34,524 nucleotides of DNA from Bordetella parapertussis (GTDB lineage: Bacteria > Pseudomonadota > Gammaproteobacteria > Burkholderiales > SG8-41). Positions 1 through 8,414 of this stretch are shown one piece after another. The position numbers and the translations under genes are program-made. The stretch lies in contig CAMBSS010000024.1 of NCBI GenBank assembly GCA_945870465.1, positions 1 to 34,524 on the forward strand, in the 5' to 3' direction. The first letter of the stretch is position 1. The number at the start of each line of letters is the position of its first letter. The notes under the pieces are model-generated. The model made no database searches and was not told the DNA's origin. It saw only the letters and a list, made by a program, of their open reading frames with translations.

Positions 1-819
1 ATTGAAGTCGTCGAAATGCTCGACGGCCTGATGCAGGGCGCCGACCGCGACCTCGTCAATGTATGGCGCAAGTTCAACGCCGCGCGCTTCGACAAGGTCA
101 TGCTCAAAACCAAGACCGTGGCCGTCGAAGCAACGCCCGCAGGCATCAAAGTCAAATTCGAAGGCGAGCAGGCGCCAGCCGAGCCGCAGGTTTACGACTT
201 CGTGCTGGTCGGCGTCGGCCGCAGCCCGAACGGCAACAAGATAGGCGCCGACAAAGCGGGCGTTGCAGTCGATCAGCGCGGCTACATTGCCGTCGACAAG
301 CAGATGCGCACCAACGTGCCGCACATCTACGCGATCGGCGACATCGTCGGCCAGCCCATGCTCGCGCACAAAGCCGTGCACGAAGGGCACGTTGCCGCTG
401 AAGCGGCCGCCGGCCAGAAATCGTTTTTCGATGCGCGGGTGATTCCGTCGGTCGCTTACACCGACCCCGAAGTCGCGTGGGTGGGGCTCACCGAAGACGA
501 GGCAAAGAAACAGGGCATCAAAGTCGGCGTCGGCAAGTTTCCGTGGGCGGCCAGCGGACGCGCGATCGCCAACGGACGCGACGAAGGTTTCACCAAACTC
601 ATATTCGACCACGAGACGCATCGCATATTGGGCGGCGGCATCGTCGGCACGCATGCGGGCGATCTCATCAGCGAGTTGGCGCTCGCCGTAGAACTCGGCG
701 CCGACGCCGTCGATATAGGCAAGACCATACATCCGCACCCCACGCTCGGCGAATCGGTCGGCATGGCGGCCGAAATCTACGAAGGCGTATGCACGGACAT
801 GATGCCACCGAAAAAATAG
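1..819 (+). CDS. lpdA: Dihydrolipoyl dehydrogenase, C-terminal part (5' end outside window)
   Basis: This is the E3 component of 2-oxoacid dehydrogenase complexes, which reoxidises dihydrolipoyl groups with FAD and NAD+. The frame is open from base 1, so the N-terminal FAD domain with the redox disulfide lies upstream of the window. Visible parts are the end of the NAD domain, the second FAD-contact motif (AIGDIVGQPMLAHKA, about residues 112-126 of the visible part) and the dimerisation domain. The catalytic His-Glu signature appears as HPHPTLGES near the C-terminus, where the usual form is HxHPTxxE. An upstream E1/E2 operon is likely but cannot be seen. No strong terminator follows directly. 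The family call is secure; which complex it serves is not. Confidence 0.95.
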   Translation: MEVVEMLDGLMQGADRDLVNVWRKFNAARFDKVMLKTKTVAVEATPAGIKVKFEGEQAPAEPQVYDFVLVGVGRSPNGNKIGADKAGVAVDQRGYIAVDKQMRTNVPHIYAIGDIVGQPMLAHKAVHEGHVAAEAAAGQKSFFDARVIPSVAYTDPEVAWVGLTEDEAKKQGIKVGVGKFPWAASGRAIANGRDEGFTKLIFDHETHRILGGGIVGTHAGDLISELALAVELGADAVDIGKTIHPHPTLGESVGMAAEIYEGVCTDMMPPKK

Positions 820-901
820 CGCCCCGCCGTCCGGTTACAAAACGACACAATACTTAACCGGGGAGCAATAGTTTTTCTCCCGGCTCATGCGTTAATCATG
901 G

Positions 902-946
902 TGCGTGGATTGCACGCATTTCAGCCGCGCCCTCCAACGAGGCGCG
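902..946 (+). other. Two adjacent hairpins in the leader of the His-rich protein gene
   Basis: Two perfect 6-bp inverted repeats lie one after the other: 902-907 with 913-918, and 926-931 with 941-946. They sit just before the AGGAG ribosome-binding site at 954-958. They could structure the 5' leader or help end transcription from lpdA. There is no T-run, so a terminator role is weak. Confidence 0.3.
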
Positions 947-965
947 ACGACCGAGGAGAAGAGCC

Positions 966-1211
966 ATGAAACGCATTTTGAGTATCGTCGCAGTAGCAGG
1001 TTTGCTCGCCGCAGCACCGGCGTTTGCCGGGGTCGATGTATTTGTCCAGCTCGGTTCGCCCGTGCCGGTCTATGTCGCACCGGCGCCCCTCTATGCAACG
1101 CCGGTAGTCTATCGCCACGGTGACCCGCGCTGGCACGAGCGGCATCACCGCTTCGAGCACCGCCATCACGAGTTTCGCGACCATCGTCATCACGACTATC
1201 GCGGCCGCTGA
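966..1211 (+). CDS. Small secreted His-rich protein of unknown function
   Basis: The 81-residue product has a clear Sec signal peptide: MKR, a hydrophobic core, then a cleavage site around AFAG near residue 21. The middle is rich in Pro, Val and Tyr. The C-terminal third is packed with His and Arg, with many HH and RHH pairs. The start is fixed by AGGAG at 954-958. The gene stands alone and ends in a strong hairpin terminator. The His cluster suggests binding of a divalent metal in the periplasm, but this is inference. I recognise no named family. Confidence 0.8.
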   Translation: MKRILSIVAVAGLLAAAPAFAGVDVFVQLGSPVPVYVAPAPLYATPVVYRHGDPRWHERHHRFEHRHHEFRDHRHHDYRGR

Positions 1212-1222
1212 GCATACCCTCG

Positions 1223-1250
1223 CGCCTCTCCCGCACCGGGAGAGGCGTTT
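1223..1250 (+). terminator. Rho-independent terminator after the His-rich protein gene
   Basis: There is a perfect 11-bp stem: 1223-1233 pairs with 1237-1247. The loop is CAC, and three T follow. It lies 11 bases after the stop codon. The T-run is short, but the stem is GC-rich and unbroken. Confidence 0.75.
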
Positions 1251-1298
1251 GAACGTCACGTAGTCTGCGATAATGGGCGTTTACCAAAGTGAACGCTC

Positions 1299-1784
1299 AT
1301 GCGAATCTGGGTTGATGCCGATGCCTGCCCCAACCCGATCAAGGAAATCCTTTTCCGCGCGGCGGAGCGGCTGAAAATCGCGCTGACCCTGGTTGCCAAC
1401 AAGCCTTTGCGCACCCCGCCGTCGGCATATATCAACACGATCCAGGTCGCCGCCGGCTTCGACGTGGCCGACAACAAGATAGCCGAGGAATTGCGCACGG
1501 GAGACCTCGTCATCACTGCCGACATCCCGCTCGCCGCCGCCGTTCTCGACAAAGGCGGGCGTGTGCTCGATCCGCGCGGCGAGCTTTTTACCCGGGACAA
1601 CATCGAGGCGCGCCTGACCATGCGCAAATTCATGGACGAACTGCGGGCCAGCGGAGTGGACACCGGCGGCCCCCCGCCTTTCAACCATGGCGACCGCCAG
1701 GCTTTCGCCGGGCAGCTCGACCGACTACTGGCGCAATCCGGGCCCACCGAATTTGCTGCCAAACAACGGGTTCCGGGCGCATAA
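1299..1784 (+). CDS. yaiI: YaiI/YqxD family protein (UPF0178, DUF188)
   Basis: The 161-residue product starts with the family hallmark [15 protein letters not shown]. It also carries the conserved segments [19 protein letters not shown] (about residues 68-86) and [10 protein letters not shown] (about 92-101), followed by [12 protein letters not shown]. Length and order match the full-length family. Its biochemical role is not established; the acidic DADACP motif resembles nuclease-like PIN folds. The ATG at 1299 begins directly at the conserved N-terminus, so the start is well supported. Two small genes follow on the same strand and may be co-transcribed. Confidence 0.93.
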   Translation: MRIWVDADACPNPIKEILFRAAERLKIALTLVANKPLRTPPSAYINTIQVAAGFDVADNKIAEELRTGDLVITADIPLAAAVLDKGGRVLDPRGELFTRDNIEARLTMRKFMDELRASGVDTGGPPPFNHGDRQAFAGQLDRLLAQSGPTEFAAKQRVPGA

Positions 1785-1814
1785 TTAGCCACCCGCCTTA
1801 CAAAGGACAAGCCA

Positions 1815-1979
1815 TTGGCCAAACCAAACTATCAGTTCGAAAAGCGCCAGAAAGAATTGGCGAAGAAGAAAAAGAAAGAGGAAAAGCGCCTGCGCAAGCT
1901 GGCCGAAAACCCCGGTGAGCCGCAGGCCGACCCGGCAGCCCCTCCCGCCCCGCCGCCAGTCGAGGGCAAAACCCCGTAA
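1815..1979 (+). CDS. Small Lys-rich protein, TTG start
   Basis: This 54-codon gene starts with TTG at 1815, preceded by AAAGGA at 1802-1807. The product begins AKPNYQFEKRQKELAKKKKK after the initiator and ends in a Pro/Ala-rich tail. The very basic N-terminal helix followed by a disordered tail resembles small conserved betaproteobacterial hypothetical proteins I have seen. Such proteins may bind nucleic acid or ribosomes, but no function is known to me. It lies 30 bp after the YaiI gene and 23 bp before the next gene, so it is probably part of the same transcript. Confidence 0.7.
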   Translation: MAKPNYQFEKRQKELAKKKKKEEKRLRKLAENPGEPQADPAAPPAPPPVEGKTP

Positions 1980-2002
1980 TTGCGCGCGCAGGGCGTTAAA
2001 CC

Positions 2003-2371
2003 ATGGCCGTCACCAAAACCAAGCTCGCCAAGTGCATTCATCATCGTGTGAGGCTGCGGCCGCCTGCGCGCCGTTTTCGCGGCGTGACCGAGCTGCGCAT
2101 CATGGATGATGACTGGCTCCTGCAGGAGGTCGAAGACGAGCAGGTGCGCATCCGCAATATCCGCACCGATCACGTCGCGGTGCTCAAATTCAGCCAGATC
2201 AGCGAATACGTGGCCGACCCCAAGCGCGAGTTCGACGGCCTGCGCCACGGTTTTCTCGAATTGAAGGTGCAGGTGTTCTTGCGCGGTCCCGAGCTGGTGA
2301 TAGAGCCGCGGCCGGCGCCCCCTAAGGCCCCGCGCAAAACCGCCGCCCCCCGCAAGCGCAAAACAACCTAG
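2003..2371 (+). CDS. Hypothetical protein, 122 aa
   Basis: The product has a basic N-terminus and a central acidic segment (DDDWLLQEVEDEQVRIRNIRTDHV) that reads like a small beta-rich domain. It ends in a basic, Pro/Ala/Lys-rich tail (about residues 100-122) that is probably disordered. The ATG at 2003 follows an AGGGCG at about 7 nt spacing. It is on the same strand as the YaiI gene and the small Lys-rich gene. I do not recognise the family. The minus-strand ORFs over this stretch look like shadows, because they have low-complexity Ser/Phe runs opposite the Lys-rich gene. Confidence 0.65.
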   Translation: MAVTKTKLAKCIHHRVRLRPPARRFRGVTELRIMDDDWLLQEVEDEQVRIRNIRTDHVAVLKFSQISEYVADPKREFDGLRHGFLELKVQVFLRGPELVIEPRPAPPKAPRKTAAPRKRKTT

Positions 2372-2413
2372 GTAGGGTAGTACGCTCAGGACGCCAGGCG
2401 TCCATCGCCTGAT

Positions 2414-2707
2414 TCAAACCCGCGATTGACGTTCCAGCAGGCGCCAGAAGCTATCGACGTCGCGCGTCTGGCGCAGCTTGGCGGCGCGCAATTCAAGCCT
2501 GATTTTCAATAGTCCCGCGCACAGCGATGAGCCCTGCGGGGTGGCCAGCGCGTGGAACATGCCGCAGATCTCGTCGGAGAAATGCTCCAGCGCAGGCCCG
2601 CCGCGCATGAGGTAACCAAGCGCGCTCGCGACATGTGTCTCCGGCACGGCAAAAGCGAGCCGGATGCCGCGTTGCAGGTCATCGATGGAATAAGCGGCCG
2701 CGGTCAC
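2414..2707 (-). CDS. Hypothetical protein, 97 aa (GTG start)
   Basis: The product has a normal globular composition, with segments such as SIDDLQRGIRLAFAVPETHV and GLLKIRLELRAAKLRQ that look helical. The start is GTG at 2707 and no good ribosome-binding site is visible, so the true start may lie slightly downstream. A 257-residue ORF on the plus strand overlaps it, but that has the mixed composition of a shadow. No family is recognised. Confidence 0.5.
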   Translation of the reverse strand: MTAAAYSIDDLQRGIRLAFAVPETHVASALGYLMRGGPALEHFSDEICGMFHALATPQGSSLCAGLLKIRLELRAAKLRQTRDVDSFWRLLERQSRV

Positions 2708-2902
2708 GGCCGCAGCCCGTTGTGTGAATTGTCAGCGTATCGACAGGTTGCCGAAGTGCCGACGCCAAAACCCTCTTTGCAATCTGAAAAGTCGCGCATG
2801 AGCGCAACTATTGCAATTCCTGTGCCTGCGAATCCGGCGGGGAGGGAAATTTTTCAGCCGGCGGCGTGCCGGCATTTAGACGAGCTGAACGCCCGCCGTT
2901 TG

Positions 2903-3289
2903 CTACATGCCCTTGGCGAGTGCGACCACCACGTTGCCTTCGCGGCTTTCGACTTCAATTTCATACTGGCGCTTGGGATCGGCATCCTCGACGCCGCGGT
3001 GGCCCTGAGCAGTCTGTTCTTTCTTCGGCCACACCAGAAAACCCTTCACCGGCACGCCGCGCTCAATGGCTTCGCTCACATTGGCATGATGGCGCGCGCC
3101 GGTCGAGCGTTCGAGGTCCTTGTCTTCGCACAAGGTGTAGCGATAAACGCCGCTGCTGACGCGCTTCAACTGGTCGGACCACAGGGTGACCCACAGTGTC
3201 GAGCGATCCTCGGTCCATTTCGATGCGTCATAGCGCGTGCCGCCGACTGTGCCCAAGTGTTCCCACGCGACGGTAATTTTTGGTTTCAT
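2903..3289 (-). CDS. Hypothetical protein, 128 aa
   Basis: The protein starts MKPKITVAWEHLG from an ATG preceded by an AAGG at about 6 nt spacing. Composition is soluble and balanced. It contains SGVYRYTLCEDKDLERSTGARHH in two overlapping conserved-looking pieces, then a C-terminal beta-like segment (YEIEVESREGNVVVALAKGM). There is no signal peptide or membrane segment. It is separated from the downstream minus-strand gene by 195 bp. I cannot assign a family. Confidence 0.65.
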   Translation of the reverse strand: MKPKITVAWEHLGTVGGTRYDASKWTEDRSTLWVTLWSDQLKRVSSGVYRYTLCEDKDLERSTGARHHANVSEAIERGVPVKGFLVWPKKEQTAQGHRGVEDADPKRQYEIEVESREGNVVVALAKGM

Positions 3290-3635
3290 GCTTTGCCTTC
3301 ATATCCGGATGACAGTCCATTTTAGCCCGTTACCGCTGCCAGCGGCGGATTAAATGACTGTTTTCATTTTCAAATTAGAGGTTTACCTGCATCTTTTTGC
3401 GCGTCTTGCCTGTTGCACTGCTCTGTACCGGCGCCAGTTGCCGACGGCGCTTGGTGCGCCGCCGCTACATTCGTCACTAGTACTTGAAATTACAGGCCTT
3501 TTCAGCGCCGAAACACAAGCGTAAACTAACGTCCACCGAATGTCGCCATGCACCCGTTTCACGGCTCAAGCGTTAATACGTCTCATTGGCAAAGCTGAGC
3601 AGCGAAGAACGAAAAAGGCGTAACGAGGAGACGAT
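3290..3635. other. 346-bp divergent intergenic region upstream of korC
   Basis: I see no gene here. Two perfect hairpins are present: 3333-3338 with 3340-3345, and 3445-3450 with 3456-3461. Neither has a T-run. The region is lower in GC around 3350-3400 and must hold the kor operon promoter. I could not pick a convincing -35/-10 pair. The korC ribosome-binding site GAGGAG is at 3625-3630. Confidence 0.5.
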
Positions 3636-5459
3636 TTGAAGCCGACCGAGATTCACCAGCCTGACTATTTCCATAAAGTAGTTGATTGCCAGTGGGCATG
3701 TCCCGCTCACACGCCGGTTCCCGAATACATCCGCCTGATTGCCGCCGAACGCTACAGCGATGCCTACATGGTCAACTGGGAATCGAACGTGTTTCCCGGC
3801 ATCCTGGGCCGCACCTGCGATCGTCCGTGCGAGCCGGCCTGCCGTCGCGGCCGCGTCGAAGAAAACAACGGCGAGAAACCCGAGCCGGTCGCGATCTGCC
3901 GACTGAAGCGCGTCGCCGCCGACTATAAAGACGACATCACGCCGCGCCTGCCGAAAGCGCCCGAGAAAAAAAACGGCAAACGCATTGCGCTGATCGGCGC
4001 CGGGCCTGCCTCGCTGACGGTCGCGCGCGACCTAGCACCCCTCGGCTATGACCTCACCGTGTTCGACGGCGACAAGCGGGCGGGCGGCATGATACGCACG
4101 CAAATCCCGAAATTCCGCCTGCCCGAAACCGTGATCGACGAAGAGGTCAATTACATCCTCAACATCGGCGTTAATTTCGTCGGCGGCAAACGCATCGACA
4201 GCCTCAAGCAGATCCTGGCCGAGAAATACGACGCCATCTTCGTCGGCACCGGTGCGCCACGCGGGCGCGACCTCGAAATTCCGGGGCGCAAGGAAGCGGC
4301 CAAGAACATCCACATCGGCATCGACTGGCTGAACAGCGTGTCGTTCGGCCACGTCGATAAGATCGGCAAGCGCGTGATCGTCTTGGGCGGCGGCAATACC
4401 GCGATGGACTGCTGCCGCTCCAGCAAGCGGCTGGGCGGCGACGACGTCAAAGTGATCGTGCGTTCCGGTTTCGAAGAAATGAAAGCAAGCCCGTGGGAGA
4501 AAGAAGACGCCCAGCACGAAGGCATCCCCATCATCAATTTCCTCGTGCCTAAATCGTTCAAGCACGACAACGGCCAATTGACCGGCATGGTCTTCGAAAA
4601 AGTGAAGGCCGAGTACGACGCCAAGGGCCGCCGCAACCTGGTGCCGACCGGCGAACCGGATCAGCATTTCGAGTGCGATGACGTGCTGGTCGCCGTCGGC
4701 CAGGAAAACGCTTTTCCGTGGATCGAGCGTGACAGCGGCATAGAATTCGACAAATGGGGCATGCCGGTGGTCGACAAGGTCACCATGCAATCGTCGATCC
4801 CCAACGTGTTTTTCGGCGGCGACTCGGCGTTCGGCCCCAAGAACATCATCTGGGCGGTCGCGCACGGCCACGAGGCCGCGATTTCAATCGACAAGCTGTG
4901 CAACGGCGAAGACGTTAAAGAACGCCCCGCGCCCATGGTGCACCTGATGTCGCAGAAAATGGGCATCCACGAATGGAGTTACGACAACGCGATCTCCAAC
5001 GACCAGCGTTTCAAGGTGCCGCTGAAAGACCAGAAGATCGCGCTGAAGAACATCAAGGTCGAAGTCGAGCTCGGTTTCGACCCCAAGCTCGCGTTCGCTG
5101 AAGCCGAACGCTGCCTGAACTGCGACGCGCAGACAGTGTTCAGCGACAAGCTGTGCATCGAATGCGACGCCTGCGTCGACATCTGCCCGATGGACTGCAT
5201 CACCTTCACGGCGGATGGCGAAGAAAAGGAACTGCGCGCGCGCCTGAACGCGCCGGCCGACAACCTGACGCAGGACATCTATGTGTCCGCCAAGCTCAAG
5301 ACCGGCCGCATCATGGCCAAGGACGAGGACGTCTGCCTGCACTGCGGCCTGTGCGCCGAACGCTGCCCGACCGGCGCGTGGGACATGCAGAAGTATTTGC
5401 TCGAGATGACGCACGCCGGACCCGGCTGCAGAAACAAACCGCAACGGCGCGCGGCATGA
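3636..5459 (+). CDS. korC: NAD(P)-binding Fe-S/FAD oxidoreductase subunit of 2-oxoacid oxidoreductase (KorC type)
   Basis: This subunit probably passes electrons from the 2-oxoacid oxidoreductase core to NAD(P)+. The start is TTG at 3636 with GAGGAG 5 nt upstream. The N-terminal Fe-S domain resembles dihydropyrimidine dehydrogenase and the glutamate synthase small subunit, with Cys 18, 22, 61, 65 and 69. The FAD site GAGPAS is at about 121-126 and the NAD(P) site GGGNTA at about 250. The C-terminus has two ferredoxin-like [4Fe-4S] sets: CIECDACVDICP near 510 and CLHCGLCAERCP near 568. The 607-residue size and gene order fit the KorABC 2-oxoglutarate:NADP+ oxidoreductase described from Azoarcus evansii, as I recall it. 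The substrate is inferred. Confidence 0.88.
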   Translation: MKPTEIHQPDYFHKVVDCQWACPAHTPVPEYIRLIAAERYSDAYMVNWESNVFPGILGRTCDRPCEPACRRGRVEENNGEKPEPVAICRLKRVAADYKDDITPRLPKAPEKKNGKRIALIGAGPASLTVARDLAPLGYDLTVFDGDKRAGGMIRTQIPKFRLPETVIDEEVNYILNIGVNFVGGKRIDSLKQILAEKYDAIFVGTGAPRGRDLEIPGRKEAAKNIHIGIDWLNSVSFGHVDKIGKRVIVLGGGNTAMDCCRSSKRLGGDDVKVIVRSGFEEMKASPWEKEDAQHEGIPIINFLVPKSFKHDNGQLTGMVFEKVKAEYDAKGRRNLVPTGEPDQHFECDDVLVAVGQENAFPWIERDSGIEFDKWGMPVVDKVTMQSSIPNVFFGGDSAFGPKNIIWAVAHGHEAAISIDKLCNGEDVKERPAPMVHLMSQKMGIHEWSYDNAISNDQRFKVPLKDQKIALKNIKVEVELGFDPKLAFAEAERCLNCDAQTVFSDKLCIECDACVDICPMDCITFTADGEEKELRARLNAPADNLTQDIYVSAKLKTGRIMAKDEDVCLHCGLCAERCPTGAWDMQKYLLEMTHAGPGCRNKPQRRAA

Positions 5460-5488
5460 AGCACAAACCGCAACGCAAAGCAGCCTGA
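5456..5488 (+). other. Ten-residue mini-ORF duplicating the KorC tail
   Basis: An ATG overlapping the korC stop (ATGA at 5456-5459) opens a 10-codon frame, MKHKPQRKAA. It closely repeats the last residues of KorC (NKPQRRAA). The DNA shows the same partial repeat, sharing AAACCGCAACG. This looks like a small tandem duplication of the gene end. It may be a relic, or it may couple translation of korC to korA. I do not claim a functional peptide. Confidence 0.5.
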
Positions 5489-5495
5489 GGCCGGG

Positions 5496-7334
5496 ATGAA
5501 ACGCATAAACGCCACCAACGATTTCGTCGTCAAGTTCGCCAACGTCAACGGCTCGGGTTCGGCCTCCGCCAATGAGATATTCGCGCGCTCCATCCTGCGC
5601 ATGGGCGTGCCGGTCGCCCCGCGCAACATCTTCCCGTCCAACATCCAGGGCCTGCCGACGTGGTACGAAGTACGCGTTACTGAAAACGGCTACCAGGGAC
5701 GGCGCGGCGGCGTCGACCTTATGGTGGCGATGAACCCGCAGACGTGGGACGCCGACGTCAAGGAAATCGAAGACGGCGGCTATCTGTTCTACGACAACAC
5801 CAAGCCGCTGCCGCAATCCAAGTTCCGCGCCGACATCAACGTGATCGGCATGCCGCTGACCGAGATCTGCAATTCGACTTATACCGATCCGCGCCAGCGC
5901 CAGTTGTTCAAGAACATCATTTACGTCGGCGCACTGTCCGCTTTGCTCGACATCGATCCGAATGAAATCGAGCGCCTGTTCTCGGAGCAGTACAAAGGCA
6001 AGGAAGCGCTGCTGCAGTCGAACGTCAAAGCGCTTCGTCTCGGCCGTGACTATGCACAACAACACCTCGGCGGCCCCATCGGCCTCAAGGTCAAGCGCGC
6101 GGACAATGTCGGCGACAAGATATTCATCGACGGCAACAGCGCGGCTGCGTTGGGCGCGGTTTACGGCGGCGCCACGGTTTGCGCGTGGTACCCGATCACG
6201 CCGTCGTCGTCGCTCGCCGAAGCTTTCATCAAGTATTGCCAGAAGCACCGCGTCGACCCGGCGGACGGCAAAAGCAAATTCGCCATCGTGCAGGCCGAAG
6301 ACGAGCTCGCCTCCATCGGCATGGTAATAGGCGCGAGCTGGAACGGCGCGCGCGCGTTCACCGCGACGTCCGGCCCTGGCATCTCGCTGATGACCGAATT
6401 CATCGGCCTCGCCTATTTCGCGGAAATCCCGGCGGTGATCGTCGACGTGCAGCGTGGCGGTCCGTCCACCGGCATGCCGACGCGCACCCAGCAGTCCGAC
6501 GTGCTGGCCTGCGCGTATGCGTCGCACGGCGACACCAAGCACGTGCTGCTGTTCCCGGAAGACCCGACCGAGTGTTTCGAATTCACCGCCAAGGCCTTCG
6601 ATCTCGCCGAACGGCTGCAGACGCCGATCTTCATGATGACCGATCTCGACATCGGCATGAACACGCGCCTGTGCGCGCCGTTCAAATGGGACGACAAGCA
6701 GACCTACGACCGCGGCAAGATCATGACCGCGCAAATGCTCGACACCGGCCGCGATTTCGGCCGTTATCTCGACGTTGACGGCGACGGCATCACCTACCGC
6801 ACCTATCCCGGCACCCATGCGACGCGCGGCGGCTACTTTACGCGCGGCACGACCAAGAACCGCTATGCGGGTTACAGCGAAACCGGTCCGGATTACGTCG
6901 ACAACGTGCAGCGCCTGCTGCGCAAGTTCGAGTCCGCCAAAAAACTGGTGCCCGCACCCCTGCTCTATCCGGCCGACAAGCCGGCCCGCTTCGGCGCCAT
7001 TTTCTACGGCTCGACCAGCCCCGCCATGCAGGAAGCGCTCGACGTGCTGGCGGAACGCGGCATCCACGTCAACGCACTGCGCGTGCGCGGCTTCCCGTTC
7101 CAGGATGAAATCAACGATTTCGTCGCTTCGCACCCGTGGGTGTTCGTGATCGAGCAGAACCGCGACGCGCAGTTAAAGACCCTGCTGATCGCCGAGGCCA
7201 AAATCAATGCGTCGCGCCTCCTGTCGGTGCTGCATTACGATGGCACGCCGATTACCGCGCGTTTCATCGTCGACCAGATTTCGCAGCACGCCGCCGCGCG
7301 CACGGTGGTCCCGTTGAAGAAGGTGGTGTCATGA
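5496..7334 (+). CDS. korA: 2-oxoacid:acceptor oxidoreductase, fused gamma/alpha subunit
   Basis: This is the large subunit of a thiamine-diphosphate-dependent 2-oxoacid oxidoreductase, which converts a 2-oxoacid plus CoA to acyl-CoA and CO2. Residues 1 to about 190 form the gamma domain (FANVNGSGSASANEIF onward). The pyrimidine-binding alpha domain starts with GNSAAALGAVYGG and has the conserved WYPITPSSSLAE at about 230. It continues with QAEDELASIGMVIGASWNGARA in overlapping pieces and the GGPSTGMPTRTQQSD segment at about 322. The C-terminal half is the domain II/III region. The length of 612 residues fits KorA-type fusions. The start lies 36 bp after korC and the stop overlaps korB by 4 bp. 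The 2-oxoglutarate preference is inferred from the operon type. Confidence 0.92.
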   Translation: MKRINATNDFVVKFANVNGSGSASANEIFARSILRMGVPVAPRNIFPSNIQGLPTWYEVRVTENGYQGRRGGVDLMVAMNPQTWDADVKEIEDGGYLFYDNTKPLPQSKFRADINVIGMPLTEICNSTYTDPRQRQLFKNIIYVGALSALLDIDPNEIERLFSEQYKGKEALLQSNVKALRLGRDYAQQHLGGPIGLKVKRADNVGDKIFIDGNSAAALGAVYGGATVCAWYPITPSSSLAEAFIKYCQKHRVDPADGKSKFAIVQAEDELASIGMVIGASWNGARAFTATSGPGISLMTEFIGLAYFAEIPAVIVDVQRGGPSTGMPTRTQQSDVLACAYASHGDTKHVLLFPEDPTECFEFTAKAFDLAERLQTPIFMMTDLDIGMNTRLCAPFKWDDKQTYDRGKIMTAQMLDTGRDFGRYLDVDGDGITYRTYPGTHATRGGYFTRGTTKNRYAGYSETGPDYVDNVQRLLRKFESAKKLVPAPLLYPADKPARFGAIFYGSTSPAMQEALDVLAERGIHVNALRVRGFPFQDEINDFVASHPWVFVIEQNRDAQLKTLLIAEAKINASRLLSVLHYDGTPITARFIVDQISQHAAARTVVPLKKVVS

Positions 7335-8386
7335 CTTATCTCGCCAAACCGAAGCTGCATCATCCCGACCTGCCGAAGAACACGGTCGGCCATACCCGCC
7401 GCGACTATGAGGGCCGCATCTCGACGCTGTGCGCCGGCTGCGGCCACGATTCAATTTCAGCCGCCATCATCCAGGCGTGCTGGGAAACGAATATCGAGCC
7501 GCATAGAGTCGCCAAGCTCTCGGGCATCGGCTGCTCGTCGAAAACCCCCGATTATTTCCTCGGCAACTCGCACGGCTTCAACAGCGTGCATGGCCGTATG
7601 CCATCGGTCGCCACCGGCGCCAATCTCGCCAACCGCGACCTGCTTTATCTGGGCGTGTCGGGCGACGGCGATTCCGCGTCGATCGGCCTCGGCCAGTTCG
7701 CGCACTGCATGCGCCGCGCCGTCAACATGGTTTACATCGTCGAAAACAACGGCGTCTACGGCCTGACCAAAGGCCAGTTCTCCGCCACCGCAGACAAGGG
7801 ATCGAAATCCAAGCGCGGCATCGCCAACAGCGATGAGCCGATCGACATGGTCAGCCTGGCCCTCCAGTTGGGCGCGAGCTTTGTCGCGCGCAGTTTCTCG
7901 GGCGACAAAGAACAATTGGTACCGCTCATCAAAGCTGCCATCGAACACAAGGGCGCGGCGTTCATCGACGTCGTGTCGCCGTGCGTGGCATTCAACAACC
8001 ACGCCGGCTCGACCAAGAGCTACGACTACGTGCGCGAGCACAACGAAGCGGTCAACCGGCTCGACTTCATCAGCGGCCGCGACGAAATCACCGCCGATTA
8101 CGCGCCGGGCACGGTGACTACGGTCACGCAACATGACGGCAGCGTGCTGCGCCTGCGCAAACTCGCCCAGGACTACGACGCGACCGATCGCATCAAGGTC
8201 ATGCACTACCTGCAGGAACGCGCGGCGGCCGGCGAAGTGGTGACCGGGCTGCTCTACGTCGACCCCGAGTCGTCCGACCTGCACGAACATCTGAATACCG
8301 TAGACACCCCATTGAACCGCCTGTCCGAGCGCGAATTGTGCCCGGGCTCGGTGGCGCTCGAAAAAATTAACGCCGCGTTGCGCTGA
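7331..8386 (+). CDS. korB: 2-oxoacid:acceptor oxidoreductase beta subunit (TPP-binding)
   Basis: The 351-residue beta subunit binds thiamine diphosphate. It has CAGCGHDSI at about 33-41, SGIGCSSKTPDYF near 65 and the TPP/Mg motif from GDGD (about 110) to ENNGVYGLTKGQ (about 140). The start is ATG at 7331, overlapping the korA stop as ATGA, so the genes are translationally coupled. A longer reading from 7136 lies inside korA and is rejected. No separate ferredoxin gene is nearby, which fits electron transfer through KorC. The sox cluster on the opposite strand converges 28 bp downstream. Confidence 0.93.
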   Translation: MTYLAKPKLHHPDLPKNTVGHTRRDYEGRISTLCAGCGHDSISAAIIQACWETNIEPHRVAKLSGIGCSSKTPDYFLGNSHGFNSVHGRMPSVATGANLANRDLLYLGVSGDGDSASIGLGQFAHCMRRAVNMVYIVENNGVYGLTKGQFSATADKGSKSKRGIANSDEPIDMVSLALQLGASFVARSFSGDKEQLVPLIKAAIEHKGAAFIDVVSPCVAFNNHAGSTKSYDYVREHNEAVNRLDFISGRDEITADYAPGTVTTVTQHDGSVLRLRKLAQDYDATDRIKVMHYLQERAAAGEVVTGLLYVDPESSDLHEHLNTVDTPLNRLSERELCPGSVALEKINAALR

Positions 8387-8414
8387 AGACCAGGCAGCCG
8401 CTTGACGGCGGCAG

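Noticed and set aside
2552..3325. 257-residue plus-strand ORF
   Set aside because: It overlaps two minus-strand genes whose proteins look more natural, has no ribosome-binding site and shows no domain.
4884..7133. Long 749-residue minus-strand ORF opposite korC and korA
   Set aside because: It is a shadow of strongly supported genes. Its composition is Arg/Val/Ala/Asp-rich as expected of the reverse frame of GC-rich coding DNA, and it has no recognisable domain.
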